Assembly (NCBI RefSeq): GCF_947495455.1
Contig: NZ_CANLZC010000018.1
Location: 1 to 64,000, forward strand
DNA length: 64,000 nt
Origin: an uncultured Shewanella sp.
GTDB taxonomy: Bacteria > Pseudomonadota > Gammaproteobacteria > Enterobacterales > Shewanellaceae
Reading direction: 5' to 3'
In this document: positions 8,938 through 18,332 of the stretch, in pieces
Layout: every line of letters begins with the position of its first letter
Position numbering within the stretch: the stretch's first letter is position 1
The notes under the pieces: generated by a model
Database searches by the model: none
What the model saw: the letters and a program-made list of their open reading frames with translations, nothing else
What the model was told of the DNA's origin: nothing
Program-made: the position numbers and the translations under genes

Positions 8938-11352
8938 ATGAAACATTTAATAACGCCTTTTATTAGGGATATAGCAGGCTTAGGTACAGTTGAAATTAAG
9001 CCGATTGATCTTTCAAAAGATATTTCTTTTATTCATCAATGGGTCAGTCAAGATTACGCCCATTTTTGGGGAATGCAAAATCAATCTCTTGAACAAGTAA
9101 GTGAGGCTTATCGGTCAATTGAAGCGGGAAATGATGCGCGAACTTTTATTGGTTGGATAAAGGGGAAGCCTCAATTTTTAATTGAAGTTTATGAGCCAAG
9201 CCGTGATCGAGTGGGTGAGCACTATCCTGTTGAGAAAGAGGATAAAGGGATGCATATTTTGATTGCTCCCTGTGAGGTGAGGATCCCACAGTTTACCTTT
9301 AATATTTTTCGTAATGTGATGGCATTTTTATTTACTGATCCTAATACGCATCGCATTGTTGTAGAGCCCGATCATCAAAATACTCATATTCATACTTTAA
9401 ATAAACGCGCGGGTTTTATCCATGAGCGTTTAATTAAACTGGGTGAAAAGACGGCCTATCTTGGCTTTTGCACTCGAGAACAATTTAATCAGGCTATGTA
9501 TAAGGAAACATTAACTATGAGTCAGCCAAGCAATACAGCCAATCTTCAATCTCATCCTGAAATGGCCGTGAGCGCTATACAGCCGGATGTGTGGGCTTTG
9601 GTTAACCGTTTACATGTCAAAAAATGCATTGCCGAATTGGCTCATGAGAAAGTGATCACACCTGTTTTACTCTCAAATGAATCAAATAAAACAGATGCTT
9701 GGAAACACTATGAGCTTCAAGCGGATCAAGCTGGAGTTAGCTATTTTTTTAAAGCACAAAAATTAGCCTTGTCACATTGGTTGATCGATGAAAACTCTAT
9801 TGAGAAACGCATTAATGATGAGGTGTCTGATTTAGATTCTTTATTGTTTATTATTGAGTTTTGTCAAAGTTTGAATATTGATCCTGATAAATTGCCGACT
9901 TATATGGAGGAAATCAGCAGTACTTTATGTGGCAGTGCCTATAAATACACTAAAAATGGCTTAACGTCTCAAGAATTAACTCAGGCTGATTTTCAGCAAG
10001 TTGAGACGGCTATGAACGAAGGGCATCCCTCATTTATAGCCAATAATGGGCGTATTGGTTTTGATGCTATCGATTATCGAGCCTACGCACCTGAAGCTGC
10101 TTCTTCTGTTAAATTGATTTATTTAGCGGCACACAAGCGCCGTGCGCATTTTTCATCGGCCCATGATTTGAATTATGAAACTTTATTAGCAGAGGAGATG
10201 GATAAGGCCACATTGGATAGCTTTAATCAAATCATCGCTGATAAAGGTTATAACCCTAATGATTATTTGTTGATCCCTGTGCATCCTTGGCAGTGGTATA
10301 ACAAGCTTGCGACCGTCTTTTCACCGGATATTGCTTGTGGTGATTTAATTTGTCTCGGTTATGGCGATGACGCATATTTAGCTCAGCAATCAATTCGAAC
10401 CTTTTTTAATATTAGTCATAGTAATAAGCACTATGTTAAAACGGCACTGTCAGTATTAAACATGGGCTTTATGCGAGGTTTATCGGCTTATTATATGCGC
10501 ACGACCCCTGCAATTAATGATTGGGTGAATAACTTGGTCAATGAAGATGACTATCTGCAGTTAAAAGGCTTTAGTATTTTAAGGGAAGTGGCCGCAGTGG
10601 GTTATCGTAATCCTTATTATGAAAATGAGGTGATTAAAGACAGCCCTTATAAGAAAATGTTGGCGGCCTTGTGGCGTGAGAGTCCAACGGCCCGTTTAAA
10701 AGAGAATCAACGTTTAATGACCATGGCATCTTTGCTGCATATTGATCCTAATGGTGATGCTTTGCTACCTGCATTAATCGCTTCTTCTGGTATGTCAATT
10801 GATGAATGGTTAACGCGTTATTTTGATGTCTATTTGACACCCCTATTGCATTGCTATTACCAGCACAGTTTAGTCTTTATGCCTCATGGTGAGAATTTGA
10901 TTCTACAGTTTGAAAATAATGTGCCTCATAAAGCCATTATGAAAGATATTGGTGAGGAAATTTGCTTACTCAATACTGATATCGAATTGGATGATCAAGT
11001 GAAACGTATTTCCATTAAGATGCCTGAAGAATTAGAGGTATTGTCTATTTTCACTGATGTGTTTGATTGTTTCTTTCGATATATGTCTGCGATCCTCGTT
11101 GAGCAATCAAATTATTCAGAGCAAGCATTTTGGCGTTTAGTGGCTGAATGTATTCAAGGTTATCAAGCAGAACATCCTGAGCTTGCCGCTAAATTTGAGC
11201 AGCATGACTTGTTTGCGCCAGAGTTTACTTTGTCTTGTTTAAATCGTTTGCAATTAGGGAATAATCAGCAAATGATTAATTTGAGCGATCCGTCTGAAAA
11301 TTTAAAATTTGCGGGTAATTTAATCAATCCCATTGCTCAGTTTAAGCGTTAA
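8938..11352 (+). CDS. bibC: bifunctional hydroxamate acyltransferase / NIS siderophore synthetase (BibC-like)
   Basis: About 800-residue fusion. Residues 1-180 form a GNAT acyltransferase of the AlcB/DesC type (HQWVSQDYAHFWGMQ early; HRIVVEPDHQN and NKRAGFIHER near its end), which would acylate the N-hydroxydiamine. From about 200 on lies an IucA/IucC synthetase: GHPSFIANNGRIGFD, IPVHPWQW, and a FhuF-like C-lobe with FMPHGENLI. NIS synthetases adenylate a carboxylate and condense it with an amine, here probably self-condensing N-hydroxy-N-succinylcadaverine. This fusion is the architecture described for BibC of bisucaberin synthesis. Start ATG 8938 fits AAGAGA at 8925-8930; GTG 8920 and ATG 8932 are in-frame alternatives. 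Confidence 0.92.
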   Translation: MKHLITPFIRDIAGLGTVEIKPIDLSKDISFIHQWVSQDYAHFWGMQNQSLEQVSEAYRSIEAGNDARTFIGWIKGKPQFLIEVYEPSRDRVGEHYPVEKEDKGMHILIAPCEVRIPQFTFNIFRNVMAFLFTDPNTHRIVVEPDHQNTHIHTLNKRAGFIHERLIKLGEKTAYLGFCTREQFNQAMYKETLTMSQPSNTANLQSHPEMAVSAIQPDVWALVNRLHVKKCIAELAHEKVITPVLLSNESNKTDAWKHYELQADQAGVSYFFKAQKLALSHWLIDENSIEKRINDEVSDLDSLLFIIEFCQSLNIDPDKLPTYMEEISSTLCGSAYKYTKNGLTSQELTQADFQQVETAMNEGHPSFIANNGRIGFDAIDYRAYAPEAASSVKLIYLAAHKRRAHFSSAHDLNYETLLAEEMDKATLDSFNQIIADKGYNPNDYLLIPVHPWQWYNKLATVFSPDIACGDLICLGYGDDAYLAQQSIRTFFNISHSNKHYVKTALSVLNMGFMRGLSAYYMRTTPAINDWVNNLVNEDDYLQLKGFSILREVAAVGYRNPYYENEVIKDSPYKKMLAALWRESPTARLKENQRLMTMASLLHIDPNGDALLPALIASSGMSIDEWLTRYFDVYLTPLLHCYYQHSLVFMPHGENLILQFENNVPHKAIMKDIGEEICLLNTDIELDDQVKRISIKMPEELEVLSIFTDVFDCFFRYMSAILVEQSNYSEQAFWRLVAECIQGYQAEHPELAAKFEQHDLFAPEFTLSCLNRLQLGNNQQMINLSDPSENLKFAGNLINPIAQFKR

Positions 11353-11430
11353 TTGGCACAGTCACTTTAGTGAAAGTTAGCGTCACTTTAGATTGAAGTG
11401 GCGCGATATGCATAATGAGAGGTTTTCTTC

Positions 11431-12174
11431 TTGAGTTCCATTAATGCCTTAATAAGCCTGTCACCTCAGTTACATGGATCGTTACGTTATCAAGTGCCTG
11501 ATAAAAAAGATGTGCTGTTATCGGCGCAAGTAGATCCTTTGCCACTGCGTCAATTGTACCAGTCACACCTTGAAGCTTACCCAAAGGCGGGTAAGGCTTA
11601 CGCGGCAACACGTACTTGGAGTCTAATGTATTGGCAACCTGCTATGTTGAGTGTATTAAGTGTTCATGGGCTCAAGGTGGTACTGAGATTGGATTTGTTT
11701 GAGCAACATGCACAAAATGGCAGTATTTATGGCTATTTTTTCAGTCAAAATGAGGTGGATTTTTTTCATGAAAATGATTTGATTGCCGTGGCTGCAACAA
11801 GGTTAAAAACCTTATGTGAGGGTTATTATGACGTTTTATCATCTATAGCAAAAGTGCCTCACAGAAATGCCTACCGTTTATTGGCCGACAGTGTGTTAAC
11901 GGCATTAAACCGATTAAGCACTGTTCTACCTGTCAGTAATCAGCAGATCCTAATGTGGTCAAATGCTTGGCTTGAGGCACTAGGCTTGTCTTCACAAAGC
12001 CGATTAATGCCTATAGAGATTAATAAAGAAAAGCAGATTTTAGGGTTAGATCGAATTGCATGTTGCATGCACTATTTACGGGATCCTGATGATTTGTGTT
12101 TGACTTGTCCTAAGCAATGCAAAGCAAGGCGTATAGAACGAATTAAGCAAGCGTATCTCAGTGTACAAGGTTAA
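11431..12174 (+). CDS. siderophore-iron reductase, FhuF-type [2Fe-2S] protein
   Basis: Cytoplasmic ferric-siderophore reductase that releases iron from the imported hydroxamate. The 247-residue protein ends with the signature two adjacent cysteines, ten residues, Cys, two residues, Cys (CCMHYLRDPDDLCLTC), which ligates a [2Fe-2S] cluster in FhuF relatives. It begins with TTG at 11431, preceded by a good Shine-Dalgarno TGAGAGG at 11415-11422; no suitable ATG exists near the start. The 78-bp gap from the synthetase gene suggests the same transcript. It best matches the siderophore ferric reductase subfamily found beside NIS siderophore genes. Confidence 0.85.
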   Translation: MSSINALISLSPQLHGSLRYQVPDKKDVLLSAQVDPLPLRQLYQSHLEAYPKAGKAYAATRTWSLMYWQPAMLSVLSVHGLKVVLRLDLFEQHAQNGSIYGYFFSQNEVDFFHENDLIAVAATRLKTLCEGYYDVLSSIAKVPHRNAYRLLADSVLTALNRLSTVLPVSNQQILMWSNAWLEALGLSSQSRLMPIEINKEKQILGLDRIACCMHYLRDPDDLCLTCPKQCKARRIERIKQAYLSVQG

Positions 12175-12269
12175 TAAATTTTTATAATCATACCTAATAT
12201 TGAATACTGGCTATTTATTAAAAGGCCAATTTAAATAAAAAAATAAATTGATAAATGAAAGGAATAAGA

Positions 12270-13355
12270 ATGGTTGTAAAGCCAAAAAGATTACAGGCAA
12301 TTGATGTTGCTAGAGGGCTCAGTGTTATTATCATGATTATGGTGCATACATTATGGATGTATGGGGATGTGGCCACACAAGGAGAGACATTATTTGGCAC
12401 TATTATTCATATATTAGGTAAAGGAACTGCGGCCTTTTTAGTGGCCATGGGTATTTCTTATGTTCTGTCTCGTGATCAATCAATAATAGGCACACTGAAA
12501 CGGGGTTTTTACACGCTTGGATTAGGGTATATGATGAATGCCCTTAAATTTGTGGTGCCCATTAGTGTATTTAATACTATGCCGGAAAATTTCATCGAAG
12601 CTTATGCTTGGTCATCACCTTTATCTTTGTCTCAATTACACTATCTGTTTTTGACTGGAGATATTTTACAGCTTGCTGGTTTGTCATTGATCTTTATTGC
12701 ATTCATTGGGCACTTTATCAAGAATAAATGGGGTGTTTTTGCGCTTGGATTAATCATGATATTTTCAAGCAAACTGGTGAGTGGCTTGAGACTGGATATT
12801 CCTGGCGTCGACTATTTTCTTGATTTGCTATGGGGCAATCAATACAACGTGTATTTTCCTTTATTTCCTTGGATGGCCTGTATACTTTTTGGTTTATTTA
12901 TAGGTATGGCCTATAAAGAAAGAGAATACGATCAAGTGTTCTTATATCGAAGTTTAAGGTTGTCGGGTATCGCCATGATGCTGATAGGGGCAGGCTTATG
13001 TTTTTATGACTTTAATTATCATTTTGCTGACTTTTTTCATTTAGGCCCTGGTGGCGCGATTTATTTGATGGGGTTTACGGCTTTTGCTTATTGGGGCATT
13101 GATTGGATTATTCGTCACACTAAACCCAATCGATTTTATGCATTGCTGCAATACTGCTCTCAAAGAGTGACCTCTATGTACATTATTCAGTGGGTATTAA
13201 TTTGTTGGGGCATGGGCGTGTTTGGTTATCAAACCTTTTCGACATTAGGTGTGATTGCGCTTATTCCTTTATTTATTGTATTAACCTTTTTGGTTCAATA
13301 TGTTAAAGATAAAATGCCCCACTTTCGCTCTATGTTAACAAAAAGAGCGACATAA
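12270..13355 (+). CDS. DUF1624/NAT-like membrane acyltransferase family protein
   Basis: Polytopic inner-membrane protein of 361 residues with roughly ten hydrophobic segments. The N-terminal signature RLQAIDVARGLSVIIMIMVH, with a conserved Arg-Gly and His, is that of the DUF1624/heparan-alpha-glucosaminide N-acetyltransferase-like and OpgC-related membrane acyltransferases. ATG 12270 is chosen because AAAGGA lies at 12258-12263; ATG 12255 lacks a ribosome site. It lies between the siderophore reductase gene and the receptor, in the same orientation. That context suggests acyl modification of the siderophore or of an envelope glycan under iron limitation, but the substrate is unknown. Confidence 0.72.
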   Translation: MVVKPKRLQAIDVARGLSVIIMIMVHTLWMYGDVATQGETLFGTIIHILGKGTAAFLVAMGISYVLSRDQSIIGTLKRGFYTLGLGYMMNALKFVVPISVFNTMPENFIEAYAWSSPLSLSQLHYLFLTGDILQLAGLSLIFIAFIGHFIKNKWGVFALGLIMIFSSKLVSGLRLDIPGVDYFLDLLWGNQYNVYFPLFPWMACILFGLFIGMAYKEREYDQVFLYRSLRLSGIAMMLIGAGLCFYDFNYHFADFFHLGPGGAIYLMGFTAFAYWGIDWIIRHTKPNRFYALLQYCSQRVTSMYIIQWVLICWGMGVFGYQTFSTLGVIALIPLFIVLTFLVQYVKDKMPHFRSMLTKRAT

Positions 13356-13473
13356 ACGGCTATTTACTGCTTTGCTTGATCATTTTCATATCTTAAACGT
13401 TATAGTTTTTGTGTCATTGTTTTCTCTTTAGTTGTAGTTTGCGACTAAAGTATAAAAAATGTTATGAATCTTG

Positions 13474-13502
13474 TTGCGAACGATTATCATTTGTAATATT
13501 AT
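13474..13502 (+). promoter_or_regulatory. Fur-like box and promoter of the TonB receptor gene
   Basis: GCGAACGATTATCATTTGT at 13476-13494 matches the 19-bp Fur consensus at 12 of 18 arm positions. It lies between TTGCGA (13474-13479) and TATTAT (13497-13502), spaced 17 bp. This gives the receptor its own iron-regulated promoter, separate from the biosynthetic operon. Confidence 0.75.
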
Positions 13503-13553
13503 TGCTGTGTCATTCAGCATGTCTCAAATAATAATAATTTAAGGTATTTAAAA

Positions 13554-15770
13554 ATGTTTGCAGTAGATCATGGGGTCAAATTAACCAAATTAATGATCGC
13601 AATGAGTGTTTTTTGGGGGAGCAACGTTTTTGCCCAAGAGTCCGCATTAGAAAAAGAAGATGAAATTGAAGTTATTACAGTCAACTCTACGGGCTTGATT
13701 GCTTATGATAGTGCGGGTGCATCAAAGTCTGATGTCCCCATTATTGAAACACCGGCTTCAGTTTCTGTGATCACAGAGCAGAGAATTGCCGATCTTGGTT
13801 CGCAGACAGTACAAGATGCCTTAGGTTATGTGGCTGGCCTTTACAATGGCACTTACGGCTATGATAGTCGTGGTGATTGGTCGACTATTCGTGGAGCGGA
13901 ACCGACTACTTACCTTGACGGCTTAAAGCTCATGTTTGGTAATTATAATAATACTCGTATGAATCCCTATAGTTTAAGCCGAATTGAGGTGATAAAAGGG
14001 CCTGCGTCGGTATTATATGGACAGGGCACCACGGGCGGCATCATTAACTTAGCCAGTAAAGTCCCCGAGGTTGAAACCAGTGGTCAAATTCAAGCTGAGA
14101 TAGGTAATAACGACCGTTATCAGTTGGCGGGTGATGTCACAGGTTCTTTAAACAGTGATGACTCTGTGCTGTACCGTATGATAGGGCTGGTTCGTGATAG
14201 TGGGACCCAGTTTGATTATGTGGACGATAATGCGGTTATTTTATCTCCTTCAATGACGTTTTATATGGGGGATGCAACAGAGCTAACCTTATTGGGGAAT
14301 TATCAAAAGTTAAAAACGGGCTCAACTGGGCAGTTTTACCCTCATGAAGGTACTGTTGTGCCTGTGAGTGATGTGACTTATGGGGAGCAAGTTTTATATG
14401 CAAGCCAAGGTGAGTTATCAAGCACTACCTTTATCAGCGAGCCTGAATTTGATCGTTATGACACTGAGTCTTATTCAATAACGGCCATGTTTAAGCATGA
14501 GTTTAATGATGTGTTCAGTTTACAAACCAATATGCGCTATATGGATAGCCAAGCCGATTATGACAGCATGTATTCGTGGTTTAAACCAGCATTAGCACTT
14601 GATAATGTGAGCTTGCCTCGCACGGTTTATTCCAGTGATGCGACGGCACAAGCTTTTACCTCAGATACGCGATTATATGCCATGTTTGATACAGGTGTGA
14701 TTGAGCATGAAGTGGTCTTTGGTTTTGATTATCAAAATGTTGAATATACCAATGTTTATGACTATGGCTACGGCGGTACTATTAACCCTTATGCTCCCGA
14801 TTACAGTGCCTTTAATGCGGCAACCGATATCACTTGGTTGTATCAAGATATTGCTTCAAAAGATGAAGCTAAGCAAACGGGAGTATATTTACAAGACTCA
14901 ATGAAAATAGCCGATAGCATTATTGTGTCTGGCGCACTGCGTTACGATAAAGTTGAGCAAAAAAATAACTATGTGGGCTGGAAAGATCAAGAAGATGTCA
15001 CGGGTCGTTTAGGTTTGATGTATCTGTTTGAAGCGGGTATTTCACCTTATGTGAGTTATAGTCAGTCCTTTGAGCCCATCAATGGTCAAGATCCCAGTGG
15101 GTTAGCGCTGAAACCCTTAAAGGGCGAGCAGTATGAAGTTGGGGTGAAATACCAGCCTCGCGGCACTGAGCATTTAATCACTTTAAGTGCCTATGATATT
15201 GATCAGAAAAACTATGTGGTTAATGTTGATGGCACGACACCCACACAACAAGATCAAATTGGCAAGGTGAATATTAAAGGGGTGGAGCTTGAAGCGCAGC
15301 TGGGTTGGGAGCAACTGGATATTTATGCCAGTTATGCTTTTACCGACTCTGAAGTCAAAGAAGGAACGGATGAACTTGTGGGTCGTCCCCTTGAATCAAC
15401 GCCAGATAGCCAAGCCGCAATTTGGGCTAGCTATCGTCCTGCACAAATAGAAGGTTTTAAAATTGGTGCTGGGGTTCGATATGTGGGTCATACTGATTTC
15501 TTTTTACAAACCCGTGATACTGATGCCATGGTGGCGAATTATCTGTCAACAGGGGATGTAACACCTGTGTTTAATGACGGCATCGCTTATCAAACTGATA
15601 GTTATACCTTATTTGACTTCATGATAGGTTATCAATATGAGGATTACAGCATAGCGCTAAATGTGAACAATGTGGCGAATAAAGAAGTGATCACTACTTG
15701 TATGAGCCGAGGGGATTGTTTTTATGGCCAAGAAAGAACGGTCATAGCGACATTAACTTATGATTTTTAG
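13554..15770 (+). CDS. TonB-dependent ferric-siderophore outer-membrane receptor
   Basis: A 738-residue precursor. The N-terminal signal peptide is probably cut after NVFA (about residue 27), followed by a TonB-box-like EIEVITVNS. The plug domain (about 55-170) shows IIETPASVSVITEQRI, TIRGAEPTTYLDGLKL and RIEVIKGPASVLYGQGTTGG. The remainder is a 22-strand-type barrel ending in aromatic TYDF. The plug resembles hydroxamate receptors of the FhuA/FoxA class. With the Fur-like promoter and position beside the biosynthetic genes, it is the likely importer of the locus's own siderophore. A strong terminator follows, so the PepSY gene downstream is separately transcribed or read through. Confidence 0.94.
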   Translation: MFAVDHGVKLTKLMIAMSVFWGSNVFAQESALEKEDEIEVITVNSTGLIAYDSAGASKSDVPIIETPASVSVITEQRIADLGSQTVQDALGYVAGLYNGTYGYDSRGDWSTIRGAEPTTYLDGLKLMFGNYNNTRMNPYSLSRIEVIKGPASVLYGQGTTGGIINLASKVPEVETSGQIQAEIGNNDRYQLAGDVTGSLNSDDSVLYRMIGLVRDSGTQFDYVDDNAVILSPSMTFYMGDATELTLLGNYQKLKTGSTGQFYPHEGTVVPVSDVTYGEQVLYASQGELSSTTFISEPEFDRYDTESYSITAMFKHEFNDVFSLQTNMRYMDSQADYDSMYSWFKPALALDNVSLPRTVYSSDATAQAFTSDTRLYAMFDTGVIEHEVVFGFDYQNVEYTNVYDYGYGGTINPYAPDYSAFNAATDITWLYQDIASKDEAKQTGVYLQDSMKIADSIIVSGALRYDKVEQKNNYVGWKDQEDVTGRLGLMYLFEAGISPYVSYSQSFEPINGQDPSGLALKPLKGEQYEVGVKYQPRGTEHLITLSAYDIDQKNYVVNVDGTTPTQQDQIGKVNIKGVELEAQLGWEQLDIYASYAFTDSEVKEGTDELVGRPLESTPDSQAAIWASYRPAQIEGFKIGAGVRYVGHTDFFLQTRDTDAMVANYLSTGDVTPVFNDGIAYQTDSYTLFDFMIGYQYEDYSIALNVNNVANKEVITTCMSRGDCFYGQERTVIATLTYDF

Positions 15771-15830
15771 AGCGAATATTGAGAAATACAATAAATAATA
15801 AAACAATAAGTTAAGTCTTATTTTTGTAAG

Positions 15831-15870
15831 AAGTGTCTAACAACACAGGTTAGGCACTTTTTGCGTTTTT
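15831..15870 (+). terminator. intrinsic terminator after the receptor gene
   Basis: AAGTGTCTAAC (15831-15841) pairs with GTTAGGCACTT (15849-15859), 11 bp with one G-U pair and a 7-nt loop. It is followed by T-rich sequence. Confidence 0.88.
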
Positions 15871-15945
15871 AAAGCGTGTTTATCCAGATGCAATGTTAAT
15901 AAGTGGTTTGATGAGACTTAAAAGCATCAAAAGAGGCGGAGTAAA

Positions 15946-17055
15946 ATGAGTAAGAAAAAACTCTTTAAATTACATTCATGGTTAGCATTGCTGGCGATGA
16001 TCCCCATTTTAGTGATCAGTATTACAGGCAGTATTATTGTATTTAAGCCTGAAATTGATGCTTGGTTGATGCCAGAAAATGCCACGCTCACCGATGTGGC
16101 GACTGAACGCATGAGTTTAAATAGCCTCATTGATAACATTCATACTCAATTACCGAATTATGAACTGGGTACTTGGGAGGTCTTTGATGATAAGCAAACC
16201 GCTGATGCTGTGTATGTGATTAAACGTGATACCTTTGATTGGTTTAAAGTGTATTTAAATCCCTATACTGGACAAGTGTTAAGCAAGCCTGTTGTATTAG
16301 ACCACTATCTTACCGATTGGTTAGTGGAACTACATTACACCTTTTTATTGAAAGAGGCTGGAGTTTTTGTGGGATTGCTATCGGCGATGATTTTATTGTT
16401 TTTGGGCATTTCAGGGATCATTCTTTATCGTCAATTTTGGAAACGTTTTTTTACCTTGCGTTGGAATAAGCAGATGCGGGTCTTTTTCAGTGATTTCCAT
16501 AAAATGGTGGGAATTACGGCATCACCAGTATTGATTATTTTAGCGGTAACGGGGGGATACTGGAACTTGGCTGAATTTGTTCATGAAATGAGTCATACAG
16601 CAGAAGAAAAAAGCTTTGTTCTACAGGATAAACGTTATAGTGATAGCATTTCTTTTGATGCATTAAATCAAGATGCAATGCAGCGCATTGATGGTTTTAA
16701 GCTGACTTATCTGGTTTTTCCTTTTGAGCCTGGAATGAATATTTCTTATCGAGGTTCAGTCCCGACTGATAATTCTTTGATGAGTGATTATTCCAGTGGA
16801 GTCAACTATGATCCTAACAATGGCGCGTTTATGGTGAAGTGGGATATTCGCAGCTCAGGTTTGGGGGCAAAAATACTCGATAGTTTTATTAATTTACATT
16901 TTGGAACCTTTGCGGGGCTGACTTCTCGTATTCTCTGGTCTGTGTTAGGGGGAATGCCTTTATTTTTATCTTTCACGGGGTTTTATCTTTGGTATAGCCG
17001 AAGAGTGAAGAAAAATCTGTCTAAGCAAAACAGGCAAGCGTTGAGTTACACTTAA
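15946..17055 (+). CDS. PepSY-associated transmembrane protein (iron uptake-linked)
   Basis: Inner-membrane protein of 369 residues with the PepSY-TM pattern: a first helix (LFKLHSWLALLAMIPILVISITG), a periplasmic PepSY-like region, a central helix pair around 135-160 and 190-210, and a last helix near the C-terminus (LSFTGFYLWYS). Members commonly neighbour TonB receptors, and some act as membrane ferric-siderophore reductases; histidines at helix edges (HSWLALL, HYTFLL, HKMVG, HEMSH) could bind haem. Start ATG 15946 has GAGGCGGAG just upstream. Reductase activity is inferred from family and context only. Confidence 0.8.
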   Translation: MSKKKLFKLHSWLALLAMIPILVISITGSIIVFKPEIDAWLMPENATLTDVATERMSLNSLIDNIHTQLPNYELGTWEVFDDKQTADAVYVIKRDTFDWFKVYLNPYTGQVLSKPVVLDHYLTDWLVELHYTFLLKEAGVFVGLLSAMILLFLGISGIILYRQFWKRFFTLRWNKQMRVFFSDFHKMVGITASPVLIILAVTGGYWNLAEFVHEMSHTAEEKSFVLQDKRYSDSISFDALNQDAMQRIDGFKLTYLVFPFEPGMNISYRGSVPTDNSLMSDYSSGVNYDPNNGAFMVKWDIRSSGLGAKILDSFINLHFGTFAGLTSRILWSVLGGMPLFLSFTGFYLWYSRRVKKNLSKQNRQALSYT

Positions 17056-17087
17056 ATAAGCCTTTGTTATTCTGATAATCTAAGGTG

Positions 17088-17118
17088 AAATGATCCAATG
17101 TGGAAGTTTGGATCATTT
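17088..17118. terminator. bidirectional hairpin between convergent genes
   Basis: AAATGATCCAA (17088-17098) and TTGGATCATTT (17108-17118) form a perfect 11-bp stem with a 9-nt loop. It lies between the PepSY gene and the SET gene, which converge here. T-runs are weak on both sides. Confidence 0.6.
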
Positions 17119-17530
17119 ATATTATTTTAATGAATGGATTATCTTCTAAGTAACGGTATTCTTCTGGGACTGGAAGGCCTTTTATTTTACATGCTTGGGG
17201 GAAATTTAATGTAATTTCTTCCCCTGCATGTAAGGCTCTCGATGCGACAAGATAAATAATTTTTCCTTTTTTAACGAGCACGCAATTTGCCGTGTCTGAA
17301 TGATTAATGTATTGGCTGTTTTTAAGGCGGTAATACGGATGAAAGCTGATTGCATGATAGGGTAATATTTCTTCTTCAAACAATCCGATAAGCGATTGAT
17401 GGTATAGTACGGGACCAAAGTTAAATCCTTTGAGTAGATCTATTCGAGTAAACAGTCCTTCTTGTAAAGGTGATTTCTCTTTTTTTTCGATTACGCCATA
17501 ATTGACATTTAATATATGTTTTTTATTCAT
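17117..17530 (-). CDS. small SET-domain protein, copy 1
   Basis: A 137-residue single-domain protein. Its C-terminal half carries SET methyltransferase signatures: RLKNSQYINHSDTANC with the NHS motif at 76-78, then ASRALHAGEEITLNF at about 96-110. The usual catalytic tyrosine of the GEELTxDY motif is replaced by Phe (NF). SET proteins methylate lysines using SAM, in bacteria on chromatin-like or ribosomal proteins or, for effectors, host proteins; the target here is unknown. A paralogue lies 400 bp upstream in the same orientation. No clear ribosome site was seen before ATG 17530. It has no secretion signal. Confidence 0.75.
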   Translation of the reverse strand: MNKKHILNVNYGVIEKKEKSPLQEGLFTRIDLLKGFNFGPVLYHQSLIGLFEEEILPYHAISFHPYYRLKNSQYINHSDTANCVLVKKGKIIYLVASRALHAGEEITLNFPQACKIKGLPVPEEYRYLEDNPFIKII

Positions 17531-17942
17531 AATTTTTTATTCATGTTTTATTCGTAAGAATAATGTTTATTAGTAAACTAAATGAGTTAAATATTAATTA
17601 ATGAAAAGCTTTATTCATTTATGGTAGCCGATAGTCCGTATTGAATGTATAAACCGTTATTTTTTAGTATTTCAAAATGTGTCGAATTCTACACTTTTAA
17701 CCTCAGTATTATCGATAAGTTATGGATAATCTGTGAGTTAATGGGATCGGCTTTGAATCATAATACATTAAATATGTTCTGTAATTGTTTGTATTATGTT
17801 TGTTGATTTTTTTTGTTTGTTTTTCATTGTTTGTTTTTCATTGTTTTTTTAAGGTTAAATATCATTGTGATGACACTATTTGACTCCATGGTCTTGGTTG
17901 GAACAGTGGCACAATGATCAATTTAAGTCAGAGTGAGTCATG
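17531..17942. other. AT-rich spacer between SET paralogues
   Basis: About 410 bp, strongly AT-rich, with a short direct repeat (TTTGTTTTTCATTG, twice near 17817-17845). It should hold the promoter of SET copy 1. No gene was seen. Confidence 0.5.
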
Positions 17943-18332
17943 TTATTTTAAATGAGCGTATTTCTCGGGGATGGGAATATTGATTTCTTGGCAAGCAAGG
18001 GGGAAGTTTAAGGTGATTTCTTCACCTTTATGTAATGGCCTTGATGACACTAAGTGAACTATTTTGCCTTTTTTGCTCAAGATGCAGCTAGGTGTATTTG
18101 CATGATGAATATATTCAAAATTTTTAATACGGTGAAAGGGTTCTAGACTCACTTCATGTACTAAAGCGGTTTCCTCTTCAAATAACCCACTGATCGTTCT
18201 GTGGTAAAGGACTGGGCCAAAATCAAAACCTGCCAGTAAGTTTATTCGGCAGAAGAGTCTATTCTCATTATTGATAGTGGTTTTTTTCTCTATGACACCA
18301 TAGTGAGTATTTAATATATGTTTTTTAAACAT
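17943..18332 (-). CDS. small SET-domain protein, copy 2 (degenerate NHS motif)
   Basis: A 129-residue paralogue of the neighbouring SET protein, alike from the N-terminus (KKHILN-hYGVIEKK) through GPVLYH, GLFEEE and GEEITLNFP. The SET cofactor/active-site motif NHS is changed to HHA at 76-78 (YIHHANTPSC), so methyltransferase activity is doubtful, although the fold is clearly kept. The aromatic at the GEEIT motif is Phe, as in copy 1. The tandem arrangement with one altered copy suggests duplication then divergence, perhaps to a regulatory or substrate-binding partner; this is inference. About 300 bp of AT-rich sequence separates it from the divergent regB. Confidence 0.72.
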   Translation of the reverse strand: MFKKHILNTHYGVIEKKTTINNENRLFCRINLLAGFDFGPVLYHRTISGLFEEETALVHEVSLEPFHRIKNFEYIHHANTPSCILSKKGKIVHLVSSRPLHKGEEITLNFPLACQEINIPIPEKYAHLK

